64,000 nucleotides of DNA from Micromonospora lupini str. Lupac 08 (GCF_000297395.2 NZ_HF570108.1:3345766-3409765), one strand, 5' to 3'; positions 35,040 through 43,737 are shown, counted from the first letter of the stretch. Translations and numbers: made by a program. The notes: generated from the letters alone by a model not told the origin.

Positions 35040-35116
35040 CGACCCACTCGCCTTCCGGGAAGTCGGGGTGTTCGGGCTCCTGGGACACCCCGACCTCATG
35101 GAACCCGAGACGATCT
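35040..35116. repeat. Dispersed hairpin repeat, copy 2
   Basis: Second copy of the element at 32020-32098, same orientation, with about a dozen differences. It lies between the S41 gene start and the DUF4396 stop codon, which its last bases overlap. Hairpin arms are at 35062-35072 and 35083-35094. The two copies bracket the wHTH-MFS-S41 segment. Confidence 0.75.
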
Positions 35117-35825
35117 AGCCCTCCACGGCGCGGCGTTCGATGCGCAGCCCTCGGCGGAGCTGCCACGAGGCGGCGGGCCACGCCGCGAGGTAGCCGGCGA
35201 TCAGCCCCACCTGGCCGGCGAACCAGAAGACCGGGCTGTCGGGTCGCAGGGGTGGCTCGGAAAAAACCACGCGATGCGCGAGCGTCAGCCACCCGAACAG
35301 CGCCAGCTCGAACGCGGTGATGGTCAGCAGCTCGACCTTGACGACCGTGGACAGCGCGTGCCAGATCTTCGTGCCGCTGCCGCCGGGCGCGCCGACGTAC
35401 CGGAAGAGAACCGCGATCGTCACCGCCGCGAGATAGTCCCCGGCGTAGTCGACCCACAGGCTCTCGTGGGCCGGGTCGGATCTCATCAGGTACAGGGCGA
35501 CCTCGGCGACGATGAAACCGAGCGCGCAGTGGGCACCGCAGCGGGACACCTGGGTGACGAGGATGCCCCGGCGCGGCCTTCGGGGCTCGTCCTCCCGCCG
35601 GCCCTCCCGCCGGCGGCGGGAGAACGCCTCGGGCCTGCCCCAGTTCCAGTAGAGGCGCACGGCTGCCGGGCCGATGTAGAGAACGGTCACCAACCAGACG
35701 ATCTCCATGATCCGGACCGGCTGACGGTGCCCGCGAAGGTAGGTGTCGATGACGATGATCGCGCAGCTGACGAACCCGACCGCGAGGGAGACCCAGGCCA
35801 GCGCCAGGAGCCAGGTCGGTTGCAT
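35115..35825 (-). CDS. DUF4396-like membrane protein
   Basis: 236 residues with about six transmembrane segments. A conserved cysteine/histidine segment (VSRCGAHCALGFIVAE) in the third helix resembles the DUF4396 signature. ATG at 35825 has GGGGCGAGG upstream; a longer frame to 35858 adds only a basic stretch. The cytoplasmic loop around residue 75 is highly charged. Role unknown; Cys/His pairs in this family suggest metal binding. Confidence 0.7.
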   Translation of the reverse strand: MQPTWLLALAWVSLAVGFVSCAIIVIDTYLRGHRQPVRIMEIVWLVTVLYIGPAAVRLYWNWGRPEAFSRRRREGRREDEPRRPRRGILVTQVSRCGAHCALGFIVAEVALYLMRSDPAHESLWVDYAGDYLAAVTIAVLFRYVGAPGGSGTKIWHALSTVVKVELLTITAFELALFGWLTLAHRVVFSEPPLRPDSPVFWFAGQVGLIAGYLAAWPAASWQLRRGLRIERRAVEG

Positions 35826-35919
35826 CCTCGCCCCTCTCCGCGCGCCGGGCGTCGACACGTTCCGCAGCCGAGTGCCGAGGGGTCTTCGCAGTCTCCCAGC
35901 CCGCTCCGCGCGCGGGGCA

Positions 35920-37011
35920 CTAACTGGCGAAGTCGACGCCGGTGAGGGAGACGGAGCGGTGGGCGGCGAGACGTTCGGCCTGTGCGGTGACCGTCGTGCG
36001 CGTGGCGGCCGACAGCCGCTGCCAGGGCTGGACCGCGACGGTGAACGTCCTGCCCGACTTGCGGGGACGCCACGTGCCGACGACGTCGCCGTCGACCAGG
36101 ACGGCGCCGGGACGACCCAGCACCGGCCACAACTCCTTGGCGCGGGCGGTGTCCGGCACCAGCGTCATCCGGTCCTTGGCCTGGAGGAACAGGTCGAACG
36201 GGCCGAGGAGGCGGGTGCCCACGGCATCGGCCGACTCCAGCGCCTCCTCGTCGGCGGCCAGCAGCGAGCGCGCCTCCCCGTCGACCGCCACGTCGACCAC
36301 GTCGTCGGGCCAGCGCGCCTTCACGTCCTTCACGGGGGCGTCGAGATAGTCGGCCACCTGTTTCGGCGTGGCCGGGCCGAGCAGGCGAAGATAGCTGCGG
36401 ATCAGGTCGAACCGGTCACCCGGGGTGGCCGCCTTCCGGAACCCGGTGATACGCCGCAGGATCGGAGGTGAGGTGTCGAGCTCCAGTTCCAGGCCGGCCC
36501 GGGCGGCGGCGAGCCGGAACGGCATCTCGTAGAGGTGCGTGGCGTCGCACACCCGGCAGAACCGCAGGTACGGCTCGGGCAGCAGAGTGGCCAGGCGGCC
36601 GGAGACGTCGCCCTTGACCGTCGGCGTGGTGACGATGGCCCGCATGCGGACGGCCACCTCGTCGAGAGCGGCGAGGTTGGCGATGCCGGCAGCCTTCAAC
36701 GGCTTGGCCGCGTCGTAGATGCGCTTGCCCGCGTCGGCTTCGGAGAAGGGTTCGACGGCCGCCACCACGTGCCCCACGTCGGCCCGGCGGTAGAGGTGCG
36801 GGGCCCCGCGCACCGTCCACAGCAGGACCACGTCCTCGTCACGCGTCGCGGTCACGTCGACCCCACGCGCGGCCAGCGCCCACCGGGCGCCGTCCGGACC
36901 GGTGTTCTGCACACCGATGTCCAGGACGGCGGTGTCGGCGAGCGTGCCCTGATCCCGGTCGAGCTGCTGGGCCCGGACGCGGAAGTTGCGCACCTGACGA
37001 CGGTCAACCAT
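35920..37011 (-). CDS. Winged-helix HTH_42 (AlkZ/YcaQ-like) protein
   Basis: 363 residues of the HTH_42 superfamily, which includes the DNA glycosylases AlkZ and YcaQ. The conserved N-terminal RAQQLDRD, the RGAPHLYRRAD segment and C-terminal GDVVGTWRPRKSGR are typical of the broad group. I cannot confirm the catalytic QxQ/QxD residues of true glycosylases, so DNA repair activity is uncertain. Single-gene unit. Confidence 0.75.
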   Translation of the reverse strand: MVDRRQVRNFRVRAQQLDRDQGTLADTAVLDIGVQNTGPDGARWALAARGVDVTATRDEDVVLLWTVRGAPHLYRRADVGHVVAAVEPFSEADAGKRIYDAAKPLKAAGIANLAALDEVAVRMRAIVTTPTVKGDVSGRLATLLPEPYLRFCRVCDATHLYEMPFRLAAARAGLELELDTSPPILRRITGFRKAATPGDRFDLIRSYLRLLGPATPKQVADYLDAPVKDVKARWPDDVVDVAVDGEARSLLAADEEALESADAVGTRLLGPFDLFLQAKDRMTLVPDTARAKELWPVLGRPGAVLVDGDVVGTWRPRKSGRTFTVAVQPWQRLSAATRTTVTAQAERLAAHRSVSLTGVDFAS

Positions 37012-37292
37012 GCCTGCACCCTAGGGCCTCCTGCGCCGGCTGTTCCGGTGTGTCCAGGCGCGTGGCGTCCGTTCGGCGACATCACCGGTCACCGCCTCGC
37101 GCCATCGCCGCGACGGTGATCTCACCGGCCTGTCGTCACCCGGACACCATTGGGCGCGCTCGCCCGCCACCTGCGTGGACGGTCACCGCCGAACCCAACA
37201 TTCCGGCGTGGGGAGCCGGCGCGGGTACCCACGCGCGGTGCCCGGATGGTGCAATAGGGGCACTGTGCCGGTGTCGTTGACGGGAGGTCCCC

Positions 37293-37673
37293 GTGGATGG
37301 TGTGGAACTGCTCGTCGCCGCCCTGACGCTCGGCGTGTCGAACGGCGTCACCGACGCGACCAGCGCCGTGGTCCGCGATGCCGCCGACAGTTTCCGGGGC
37401 CTGGTGCGCCGCCGGCTGACCGGCACCGGCCAGGAGGCGCTGCGGACGTTGGAGACCGAGGGCACCGACTCGGGCATCTGGCAGGTACGCCTCACCGCCG
37501 ATCTCATCCGCGCGGGCGTCGACCGGGACGAGCAGATCCTCAGCCTCGCGCGGGAGCTGCTGGCGCGGGCCGAGGCGGCCGGCCCCCGCACCGAGATCGG
37601 GCCGGTCGACGCGCGCGGGGCGAACGGCGTTCAGTTCGGCAGCGCCAACATCCAGCACAACACCTTCAACTGA
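37293..37673 (+). CDS. Small helical protein with C-terminal RHIM-like amyloid motif
   Basis: 126 residues. Residues 1-98 are predicted mostly helical (VELLVAALTLGVSNGVTD...SLARELLARAEAAG). The last 18 residues are a glycine/asparagine motif ending GVQFGSANIQHNTFN, where V113-Q-F-G116 matches the RHIM core [VI]Q[VIL]G. This resembles bacterial amyloid signalling proteins, in which a small effector carries the motif at its C-terminus. GTG at 37293 follows GGGAGGT. Thirteen bases separate it from the next gene, whose N-terminus carries a matching motif. Role inferred: signalling partner of that protein. Confidence 0.7.
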   Translation: MDGVELLVAALTLGVSNGVTDATSAVVRDAADSFRGLVRRRLTGTGQEALRTLETEGTDSGIWQVRLTADLIRAGVDRDEQILSLARELLARAEAAGPRTEIGPVDARGANGVQFGSANIQHNTFN

Positions 37674-37686
37674 GGCAGCCGGGCGG

Positions 37687-39234
37687 ATGGGCGACAGCAG
37701 GCAGCCGGAGGACAACCGGTCGCGCGGCATCGACGCCCGTCAGGCCCAGGGCTTGCAGGTCGGCGACCACAACCGCCAATACAACATCTCCGGCCCGGTC
37801 GTACGCTCGGCGTACCTGGCCGAGGTGCACCGGATCGCCCCGGCCGAGCTGCTCGACCGGGATGCCGAGCTGGCGCGGCTCGCAGCCTTCTGCACCGGTG
37901 ACGGGCCGGGCGCGTACCAGCGGTGGGAGGCCGCGCCGAGAGCCGGGATGACCGCGCTGCTGTCCTGGTTCGTGCTCCACCCGCCCCCGGGCGTACGGAT
38001 CGTGTCGTACTTCGCCAACGCCGGCCGCAGCGAGCAGGACAGCCGCGACGCCTTCGTCGACGTGGTGCTGGAACAGTTGGTCGAGCTGACCGGCGGATCC
38101 ATGCCGGGTCACCTCACCAGGGCCACCCAGGAGGCGCACCTGCTGGGCCGGTACATCGACGCGGCCCAGGCGTGCGAACGGCGGGACGAGCGGCTCGTGC
38201 TGGTCGTCGACGGCCTCGACGCCCGGCGCAACGCCTCGGGTGTCGCCACGCTCCTGCCCGACCGGTTGGTCGGTGGGACGCGCGTGGTGCTCGGCACCGA
38301 CCTCGGGTGGCGGGCCCCCGCCGACCTGCCACCGCGGCACCCGTTGCGGGACCGGACCCGGCCCCACCTGCTACCGCCGTTCGTCGCCCCCGCCGAGCGG
38401 GCCCGGCGGAAGGCGGACGCCGCGCGCAGGGCCGCCGAGCGGGCCCAGAGGGAGGCGGAGGCCGCCCGGCGGGAGGCGGAGCGCGAGCAGGCCGCCGCCG
38501 AGGAACGCCGCAACGTGCAGCGGCGGATCGACGAGTGGCAGGCCGCCGAGGCGGAACGGCTGAGCCTGGCGGCTCGGGCGGCGGCCGTGCGGCGTGCGTT
38601 GACGTTCGTCGTCGGGTGGACGGGCCTCTTTGTGCTTCTCACCTGGCTGATCCTGGGCTGGACCCATCCGGGGGTCGCGGGCATCCTGAGCGCCCAGCTC
38701 GTGGCGGGCGGGCTCGCCGCCGCGATCGTGCTCGTACCGGCCGCGTTCCGGCTCGGTGCGGCGTACGCGCCGGTCCCGGCCTCGCCCGCCGCCTGGATCG
38801 ACCGGTCCCGGTACGGCCTGCTGCTGCAGTTGATCGCCTTCCCGGTGCTCGTCGTCGTGGGCGGAGCTATGGCGAGTGACTACCTCCTCTTTCGCCACAC
38901 CCGGCAACTGGAGCGTTCCCTCGGCATGGCCGGGGCCCTGCCCTCGTTCGACGAGGTGGTGGCCGTGTTCTTCCTGCTGCTCATCGCGGGCGGCTGCGCC
39001 TGGGCCGGCTGGTGCCTCGCCGCGAGGTCCGCCCGGCCCTGGGACGAACGGCAGCGGGAGCGGGAGCGCGCCTACCGGGCAGTCCTCCGCGCGACGTCCG
39101 CCGGGACCGAGCGGGGAGCGTACCCGGGAACGAGCGCCGACGTGCTGTCCCAGCGAGCGGCCGACCGGGCCAGGGCGTACCAGGACCTGCTGGCCCGGCT
39201 GGCGGGACACCACCGGCGTAACCCGCCCCGCTGA
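37687..39234 (+). CDS. STAND-like protein with N-terminal RHIM-like motif, coiled coil and four TM helices
   Basis: 515 residues. A motif at 15-35 (L23-Q-V-G26 within QGLQVGDHNRQYNIS) pairs with that of the upstream product; both read D-A-R-x-A-x-G-[VL]-Q-[FV]-G-x-x-N-x-Q-x-N. Residues 60-220 look like an NTPase of the STAND type (SWFVLHPPPGVRIVSYF, Walker B VLVVDGLD at 171-178), but the P-loop reads APRAGMT, with Met88 where Lys is required. A charged coiled coil (about 236-300) and four transmembrane segments (about 306-325, 333-352, 379-398, 421-440) follow. Probably a non-hydrolysing receptor or membrane effector. Confidence 0.7.
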   Translation: MGDSRQPEDNRSRGIDARQAQGLQVGDHNRQYNISGPVVRSAYLAEVHRIAPAELLDRDAELARLAAFCTGDGPGAYQRWEAAPRAGMTALLSWFVLHPPPGVRIVSYFANAGRSEQDSRDAFVDVVLEQLVELTGGSMPGHLTRATQEAHLLGRYIDAAQACERRDERLVLVVDGLDARRNASGVATLLPDRLVGGTRVVLGTDLGWRAPADLPPRHPLRDRTRPHLLPPFVAPAERARRKADAARRAAERAQREAEAARREAEREQAAAEERRNVQRRIDEWQAAEAERLSLAARAAAVRRALTFVVGWTGLFVLLTWLILGWTHPGVAGILSAQLVAGGLAAAIVLVPAAFRLGAAYAPVPASPAAWIDRSRYGLLLQLIAFPVLVVVGGAMASDYLLFRHTRQLERSLGMAGALPSFDEVVAVFFLLLIAGGCAWAGWCLAARSARPWDERQRERERAYRAVLRATSAGTERGAYPGTSADVLSQRAADRARAYQDLLARLAGHHRRNPPR

Positions 39235-39285
39235 TACGCACGTCCGGCCGCGCCCGCTGATTCGCCCAGGCGGCCCCGCGAGCGG

Positions 39286-39381
39286 CGATACACGGCGCAG
39301 CCACACCAGGGCCACCTGCGCCCGGGTGACCCCCAGCTCGGCGGCGACCGTGCCGACGGCGTCGATGATCGCGTGGTTGGA
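39286..39381 (-). pseudogene. Aldo/keto reductase fragment
   Basis: On the minus strand this segment reads SNHAIIDAVGTVAAELGVTR, then AQVALVWLRR, a clear piece of the C-terminal third of aldo/keto reductases. Neither the barrel core upstream nor the C-terminus downstream is present. It lies back to back with a frameshifted TetR gene, mirroring the intact pair at 19000-20684. Confidence 0.7.
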
Positions 39382-39390
39382 GGTCCCCTG

Positions 39391-39910
39391 CGTGGGCGCG
39401 TGGAGCAGGTCGGAGCCCGCATCCTGGCCGCCGCGCGGCAGGCCCTCGCGCGGGACGGTGACACGTCCATGAACCAGATCGCCCAGCTCGCCGGGTCGGC
39501 CCCGGCACCCTCTACCGCAACTACCCGTCCCGCGAGTCGCTGGTGCTCGCCGTCTACCTGGACGCCGTCACTGAGCTGGTCAACTCGGTCCCTGGCCACG
39601 CTGCCACCGGTGGAGGCGCTGCGCCGCTGGGCCACGGAGTTGGTAAACGCCGTGCGCAGGAAGCACGGGCTCGGCGCTGCCCTCAGCCCCGGCGCCCACC
39701 AGTCAATCACCGAGCAGAGCTACGGCCCGGTCGGCGCCGCCATCGCCCACCCCTTCGATGCCGGCAAACGGGACAGCACCACCCGCGCCGACGCAGAACC
39801 CGCCGACTTTCTCCACCTCGCCGGGGCGCTCTGGCGAGCCCTCGACGGGCGCGGAAGACCGCATGCTCGGGCTGACCCTCGACGGCCACAGCACCCGCCC
39901 GCGTCGCTGA
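39391..39910 (+). pseudogene. TetR-family regulator, multiply frameshifted
   Basis: The HTH region is split over frames: ILAAARQALARDGDTSMNQIAQLAG, then after a shift near 39500 GTLYRNYPSRESLVLAVYLDAV, then back near 39590 to VEALRRWATELVNAVRRKHG, and a third shift near 39855 to EDRMLGLTLDG before the stop at 39908. Three frame changes make sequencing error unlikely. Decayed repressor of the neighbouring AKR remnant. Confidence 0.75.
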
Positions 39911-39929
39911 CCGCGACCCGGACCGTCCC

Positions 39930-40319
39930 TCAGGGAGCTGTCGTCCGCCCCCCGCGCCGGGCGAGCGCGTCGCGGACGGCGAGGACGACGAGCGCGAGCG
40001 GCACGAACACCCACAACTGAAGGACTGTGTAGCGGCGTAGCTCCCGGTCCGTGTCGACGCCGGCCAGCTCGGCGTCGAGGGCACCGGGCCGCGTCAGCAT
40101 GATGGCGTACGCGGACAGCGGAGCGTAGTTGAGGCCCGCCCCGACGAGCCACAGGCCGAAAGCCCGGCCGCCGAGGTCGTTCGATGACGCCAACAGCCAG
40201 CTGCCCCACGCCACCATGGCGATCACGCCGACGAGGAACTCGGCCAGAATGATCCGCCGTCGACGGGTGGTGCCCCGACTGCCGTACATGTCGATGGCCG
40301 CCAGGCGACGAACGTCCAT
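39930..40319 (-). CDS. Hypothetical three-helix membrane protein
   Basis: 129 residues with three hydrophobic helices (IILAEFLVGVIAMVAWGSWLL, AFGLWLVGAGLNYAPLSAYAIML, YTVLQLWVFVPLALVVLAV). ATG at 40319 precedes MDVRRLAAIDMYG. The family is not recognised. Single-gene unit divergent from the next membrane protein. Confidence 0.65.
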   Translation of the reverse strand: MDVRRLAAIDMYGSRGTTRRRRIILAEFLVGVIAMVAWGSWLLASSNDLGGRAFGLWLVGAGLNYAPLSAYAIMLTRPGALDAELAGVDTDRELRRYTVLQLWVFVPLALVVLAVRDALARRGGRTTAP

Positions 40320-40497
40320 GGGGTGATGATGCCACCGGTCGGCAACCTTCGGAGTCGGCCACGTCCGCTGAGGGCGACCCGCTCCCCGGGTGCGGGGACG
40401 TGGGTCCCCCGGAGCGCGGATTCCCTCGTCGTGCCGGTCGGGCAGCGTCATGTCGGACGGAACCAACGCTCCCCACCGATACGGAGTACCGACCGTG

Positions 40498-41082
40498 ATG
40501 CAGACCAGCGACGCCTCCGCGCCGTCTCGTACGCCACCGTCGCCACGGTGGGCCCGCCGCGCCGGTCACGTGGCGTGGATCGCGCCAGTCCTGGGGTTCA
40601 TTCCGCTGCACGTGCCCTGGATCCTCGGTATCCCGCTGTTCGCCCATGCCGACCCGTTCGACGAGTGGTACCACGGTCGCGACCCCGGCGTCGGGGATCA
40701 CCCGGTCGACGGTTTCCTGGGTCTGCCGGCCGGCGCGTTCTACCTGGGCCTGCTGTGCGTCCTCGCCGGGCTGGGCGGAGTCCTGGCGCTCGGCCTGATC
40801 AGCGACTGGGGACTGACCTTCCCCCGCTGGGTGCCGTTGCTGCGCGGACGCCGGGTGCCGCCGTGGGTGCCGCTGACGCCCACGGTGCTGGGATCGGCTC
40901 TGATGATCGGCTACTCGGTCACCCTGCCGTGGCAGTTCGCCACCGACCTGGCGCAGTCCAGCGCGGACGACATCTTCACTCCGACGGGCGTCCTGATCGG
41001 CCTGCCCCTCCTGCTGGCCTGGGCCGTCGCGTTGCCGCTGGCCGGCTGGTCCTACTACCGCCGCACCCGCGTGGCACGCTGA
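40498..41082 (+). CDS. Hypothetical membrane protein with four helices
   Basis: 194 residues with four hydrophobic segments; a HADPFDEWYHG loop after the first is notable. ATG at 40498 has GGAG about ten bases upstream; GTG at 40495 is an alternative. It resembles unnamed actinobacterial membrane proteins; no function known. Confidence 0.7.
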   Translation: MQTSDASAPSRTPPSPRWARRAGHVAWIAPVLGFIPLHVPWILGIPLFAHADPFDEWYHGRDPGVGDHPVDGFLGLPAGAFYLGLLCVLAGLGGVLALGLISDWGLTFPRWVPLLRGRRVPPWVPLTPTVLGSALMIGYSVTLPWQFATDLAQSSADDIFTPTGVLIGLPLLLAWAVALPLAGWSYYRRTRVAR

Positions 41083-41133
41083 TCGGGGCCGCTGACAGGG
41101 GCTCGGGTCGCGGTGGTGTCTAGAGTCGCAGTC

Positions 41134-41577
41134 GTGCGGATCCGGATCGAGGGCAGCGACCTGCCGGGGCGGCGCGGCGGCGCGGACGCCGACGCGCTGC
41201 GGCTCGGCAACGTGCACGTCGGGGTCCAGCGCAAGACCGAGGTGATCGACCGTGTACCGGCCGACGCGGTCATGGCGATCTGGACCGTCGAGGTGTCCAG
41301 CCGAGAGATCGACGGGGTGCTTGACGTCGGCGGTCCGTTCGTGCACGGCCGCCCCGGCGGACGGTTTCTCTATCTGAGCTGGGGCGCGGTGACCGAGGAG
41401 GGGTTCGCGATGTTCCGGCGGGCGAAGCTGATGTTCACCGACATCCCGACCGCGCTGCTGCGCGCCGCACACGACGGCGGCGGACTCCTGGTCGGCAGGC
41501 TGGGGCTGACGGACGCGACCGGCGAGCCGGTGTGCGCCCGGGTCCACCCTGCCGCCATCACCTGGACGGTGGAGTGA
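41134..41577 (+). CDS. DUF5990 family protein
   Basis: 147 residues. The N-terminal VRIRIEGSDLPGR and the central NVHVGVQRKTEVIDRVPADA are typical of DUF5990. A second segment (PFVHGRPGGRFLYLSWG) is also conserved in the family. GTG at 41134 is the first start before the conserved part. Function unknown; small cytosolic beta-rich protein. A strong hairpin separates it from the convergent carbonic anhydrase gene. Confidence 0.75.
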   Translation: MRIRIEGSDLPGRRGGADADALRLGNVHVGVQRKTEVIDRVPADAVMAIWTVEVSSREIDGVLDVGGPFVHGRPGGRFLYLSWGAVTEEGFAMFRRAKLMFTDIPTALLRAAHDGGGLLVGRLGLTDATGEPVCARVHPAAITWTVE

Positions 41578-41597
41578 CCGCCGGTGTCGACCCGGTG

Positions 41598-41631
41598 CCC
41601 CCGGCCGCCCGCAGCAGGCGACGGCCGGGGG
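41598..41631. terminator. Bidirectional hairpin between convergent genes
   Basis: CCCCCGGCCG (41598-41607) and CGGCCGGGGG (41622-41631) form a perfect 10-bp stem with a 14-base loop between the DUF5990 and carbonic anhydrase stops. Confidence 0.7.
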
Positions 41632-41643
41632 AGGGGGACCCTG

Positions 41644-42351
41644 TCAGGCCACCAGCGAGACCCGCCCGTTGTCCAGGTCGTAGCGAGCGCCCACGACGCG
41701 CAGGGCGCCCTGGCGCACCTTCTCGGCGATGATCGGGCTGCGCGTCTGAAGCGCCCGCACCTGCGCCGCGATGTTGGCCCGGACCGCGTTCTCCACCGGG
41801 TCGCCGGGCTGGTTCAGCACCGGCTCGACGACCGGGCGCAGACTGTCGACGATGGCGCCGATGTGCCCGGGAGCCGTGCCCGCGGTACGGATGGCGTCGA
41901 TGGTGGCGGTGATCGCGCCGCAACGTTCGTGCCCGAGGACGACGATCAGCAGGCTACCGAACTCCTCCACCGCGAACTCGGCGCTGCCCAGCAGCAGGTC
42001 GTCGACGATGTTGCCGGCCACCCGGTTGTCGAACAGGTCACCGAGCCCCTGGTCGAAGAGCACCTCCGGCGCCACCCGGGAATCCGCACAGCCCACCGTG
42101 ACGGCGAACGGGTGCTGCCCGGCGGCGAGGCGGTGCAGGTCGTCCAGGGACTGGTGGGGGTGCCGGCCGTGGCCGGCGGTGAACCGGTGGTTGCCGGCGA
42201 GCAGCCGGCGCAGGGCCTCGGCCGGGGTGCCGACCGCATCGTCAGCCGGCTGCGCGGCGGCGGCGGACGGGTGCGCCGCCGCGCCGATCGCTACGGCGGT
42301 CGCGCCGCCGGCGGCCAGCAGGGAACGGCGGGACAGGTGGGGACGTGCCAC
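41644..42351 (-). CDS. Beta-carbonic anhydrase, Tat-exported
   Basis: 235 residues. The N-terminus SRRSLLAAGGATAVAIGAAA is a twin-arginine signal, so the enzyme acts outside the cytoplasm. Zinc ligands are Cys (VGCADSR), His (VLGHERCG) and Cys (same motif), with Asp-Arg of ADSR as the catalytic dyad. Reaction: CO2 + H2O to bicarbonate + H+. ATG follows a weak GGGAG site. A secreted beta-CA in an actinobacterium suggests pH or CO2 homeostasis at the cell surface. Confidence 0.9.
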   Translation of the reverse strand: MARPHLSRRSLLAAGGATAVAIGAAAHPSAAAAQPADDAVGTPAEALRRLLAGNHRFTAGHGRHPHQSLDDLHRLAAGQHPFAVTVGCADSRVAPEVLFDQGLGDLFDNRVAGNIVDDLLLGSAEFAVEEFGSLLIVVLGHERCGAITATIDAIRTAGTAPGHIGAIVDSLRPVVEPVLNQPGDPVENAVRANIAAQVRALQTRSPIIAEKVRQGALRVVGARYDLDNGRVSLVA

Positions 42352-42893
42352 GTTGATCTCCCGAAGGTGAGGCGGAAGCTTCCTTCGTACCAGCCCTCAC
42401 TCCACAGTGGTTATACGCCGCGCCACAGTCGCCGCACGACGATTCACCGCACCGGCCGTGCGTCGCGCGACGTGGCGAGGTGGTGGTGCGAGGGCTGGTC
42501 CGGCAGCGGCTGAGGGGGTGCGTGGCTCCTATGGACCTGATGTCGTGAACGAATCAACGCGCTTGCGGGCCGTCGCCTGTGGTCGCGACCCGCGCCGCCC
42601 CTCGCGTGGCCGATGATGTCGCAAACGAATCAGCTCCAAAGGATGCGACCACCACCTGGCTCACCGGCTGTGGCCCAGCCCCGGCCACCTGGGTCGCACC
42701 CGGTCGCCCCGGATCGCCTGGACGCCCTGCAAGGGCCGCCAAGGCAGCCGGGACGGCAAGGGCCGCCGGGACGACCCGGACGACCCCGGGCGGTCAGAGC
42801 GGCTGGGTCGACCCGGGTGGCGCCGTCCCGGCTGCCCGGTCGCGCGGGGCGACTGGGGAGCCGGGACCGGGCGGGCGGCGGGCGGCGTGGTTG
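42352..42893. other. Non-coding region with an imperfect direct repeat
   Basis: About 540 bases upstream of the carbonic anhydrase gene. TGATGTCGTGAACGAATCA (42538-42556) recurs as TGATGTCGCAAACGAATCA (42614-42632), 17 of 19 matching, 76 bases apart. The rest is a C/G-rich, proline/arginine-coding-looking stretch without codon bias. No gene is supported here. Confidence 0.55.
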
Positions 42894-43712
42894 TCAGCGT
42901 TTCGTGGGGTCGAGGGCGGCGACCTCGCGTACGGCGGTGGCGACGGCCGCGAAGTCCTTCTTCAGGATGGCGCCGTGGTTGCTGGTGACCTTCGCACCGA
43001 CCTGGATGTTCGGGTTGCGGGCGGTCACCGCGTCGAGGCTGGTCCGAATGCGTTCCTGCTCGTCGCCCTTGCTGCCGAGGGACGTCCCCGACGCGACCAC
43101 GTACCGCACCGGGGCGGTGATGGCGTCCAGCACCGGGCCCAGTTCACGTTCGCGGGAGAGCCGTCCCAGCTCGATGTTGCTCTCCGCCATCTGTTCGGCG
43201 TTCATTCGTGGGGTCAGGCCCGTCGGGCGCAGCAGGGGCATGAACATGTTCATCCGTCGGAACATCTTCCGGATGCGCTGCTCCATGGCCTCGTCCAGCC
43301 AGTCGTACGGGAAGGCGCCGTCGACAAGCACCGCGCCGATGGTGCGGTGCGGGTTCCGGTGGGCCCAGTGCGCGCCGACGACCGCTCCGTAGGACCAGCC
43401 CACGAGCACCGCCCGGTCCACGCCCCGGGCGGCGAGGACGGCGTCGACGTCCCGGACGGCCGCCTCGAACGAATAGTCCGCCGAGCGCCCCGACTTTCTG
43501 CCCCGGGCTCGCTCGTCGTAGGTGATGTGCCGCCATCCGGTGCCCAGGTCGGCGATGACGTGCCGCCAGTACCCCTGGGTGGCGAACTGGCCGTTGAGGA
43601 AGACCACCGGGATGCCGGGACCGCCGGTGTCGGTGACGGCCAGGGCCGTGTCGTCGACCGGCACCATGCCGGTCCACGTCGAACTGGTGGAGGTGGGGTT
43701 GTTCGTCGTCAT
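42894..43712 (-). CDS. Alpha/beta hydrolase
   Basis: 272 residues. The nucleophile elbow is G-W-S-Y-G (VLVGWSYGAVVG), the oxyanion region FLNGQFATQGYWRHV, and the catalytic His lies in SNHGAIL near the C-terminus. ATG at 43712 has CAGGAG upstream; the frame continues beyond but only antisense to DUF4097. Probably co-transcribed with the DUF4097 gene 25 bases upstream and controlled by the divergent GbsR/MarR protein. Substrate unknown. Confidence 0.85.
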   Translation of the reverse strand: MTTNNPTSTSSTWTGMVPVDDTALAVTDTGGPGIPVVFLNGQFATQGYWRHVIADLGTGWRHITYDERARGRKSGRSADYSFEAAVRDVDAVLAARGVDRAVLVGWSYGAVVGAHWAHRNPHRTIGAVLVDGAFPYDWLDEAMEQRIRKMFRRMNMFMPLLRPTGLTPRMNAEQMAESNIELGRLSRERELGPVLDAITAPVRYVVASGTSLGSKGDEQERIRTSLDAVTARNPNIQVGAKVTSNHGAILKKDFAAVATAVREVAALDPTKR

Positions 43713-43737
43713 TGTCGTACTCCTGAGGGGTTGGGGT

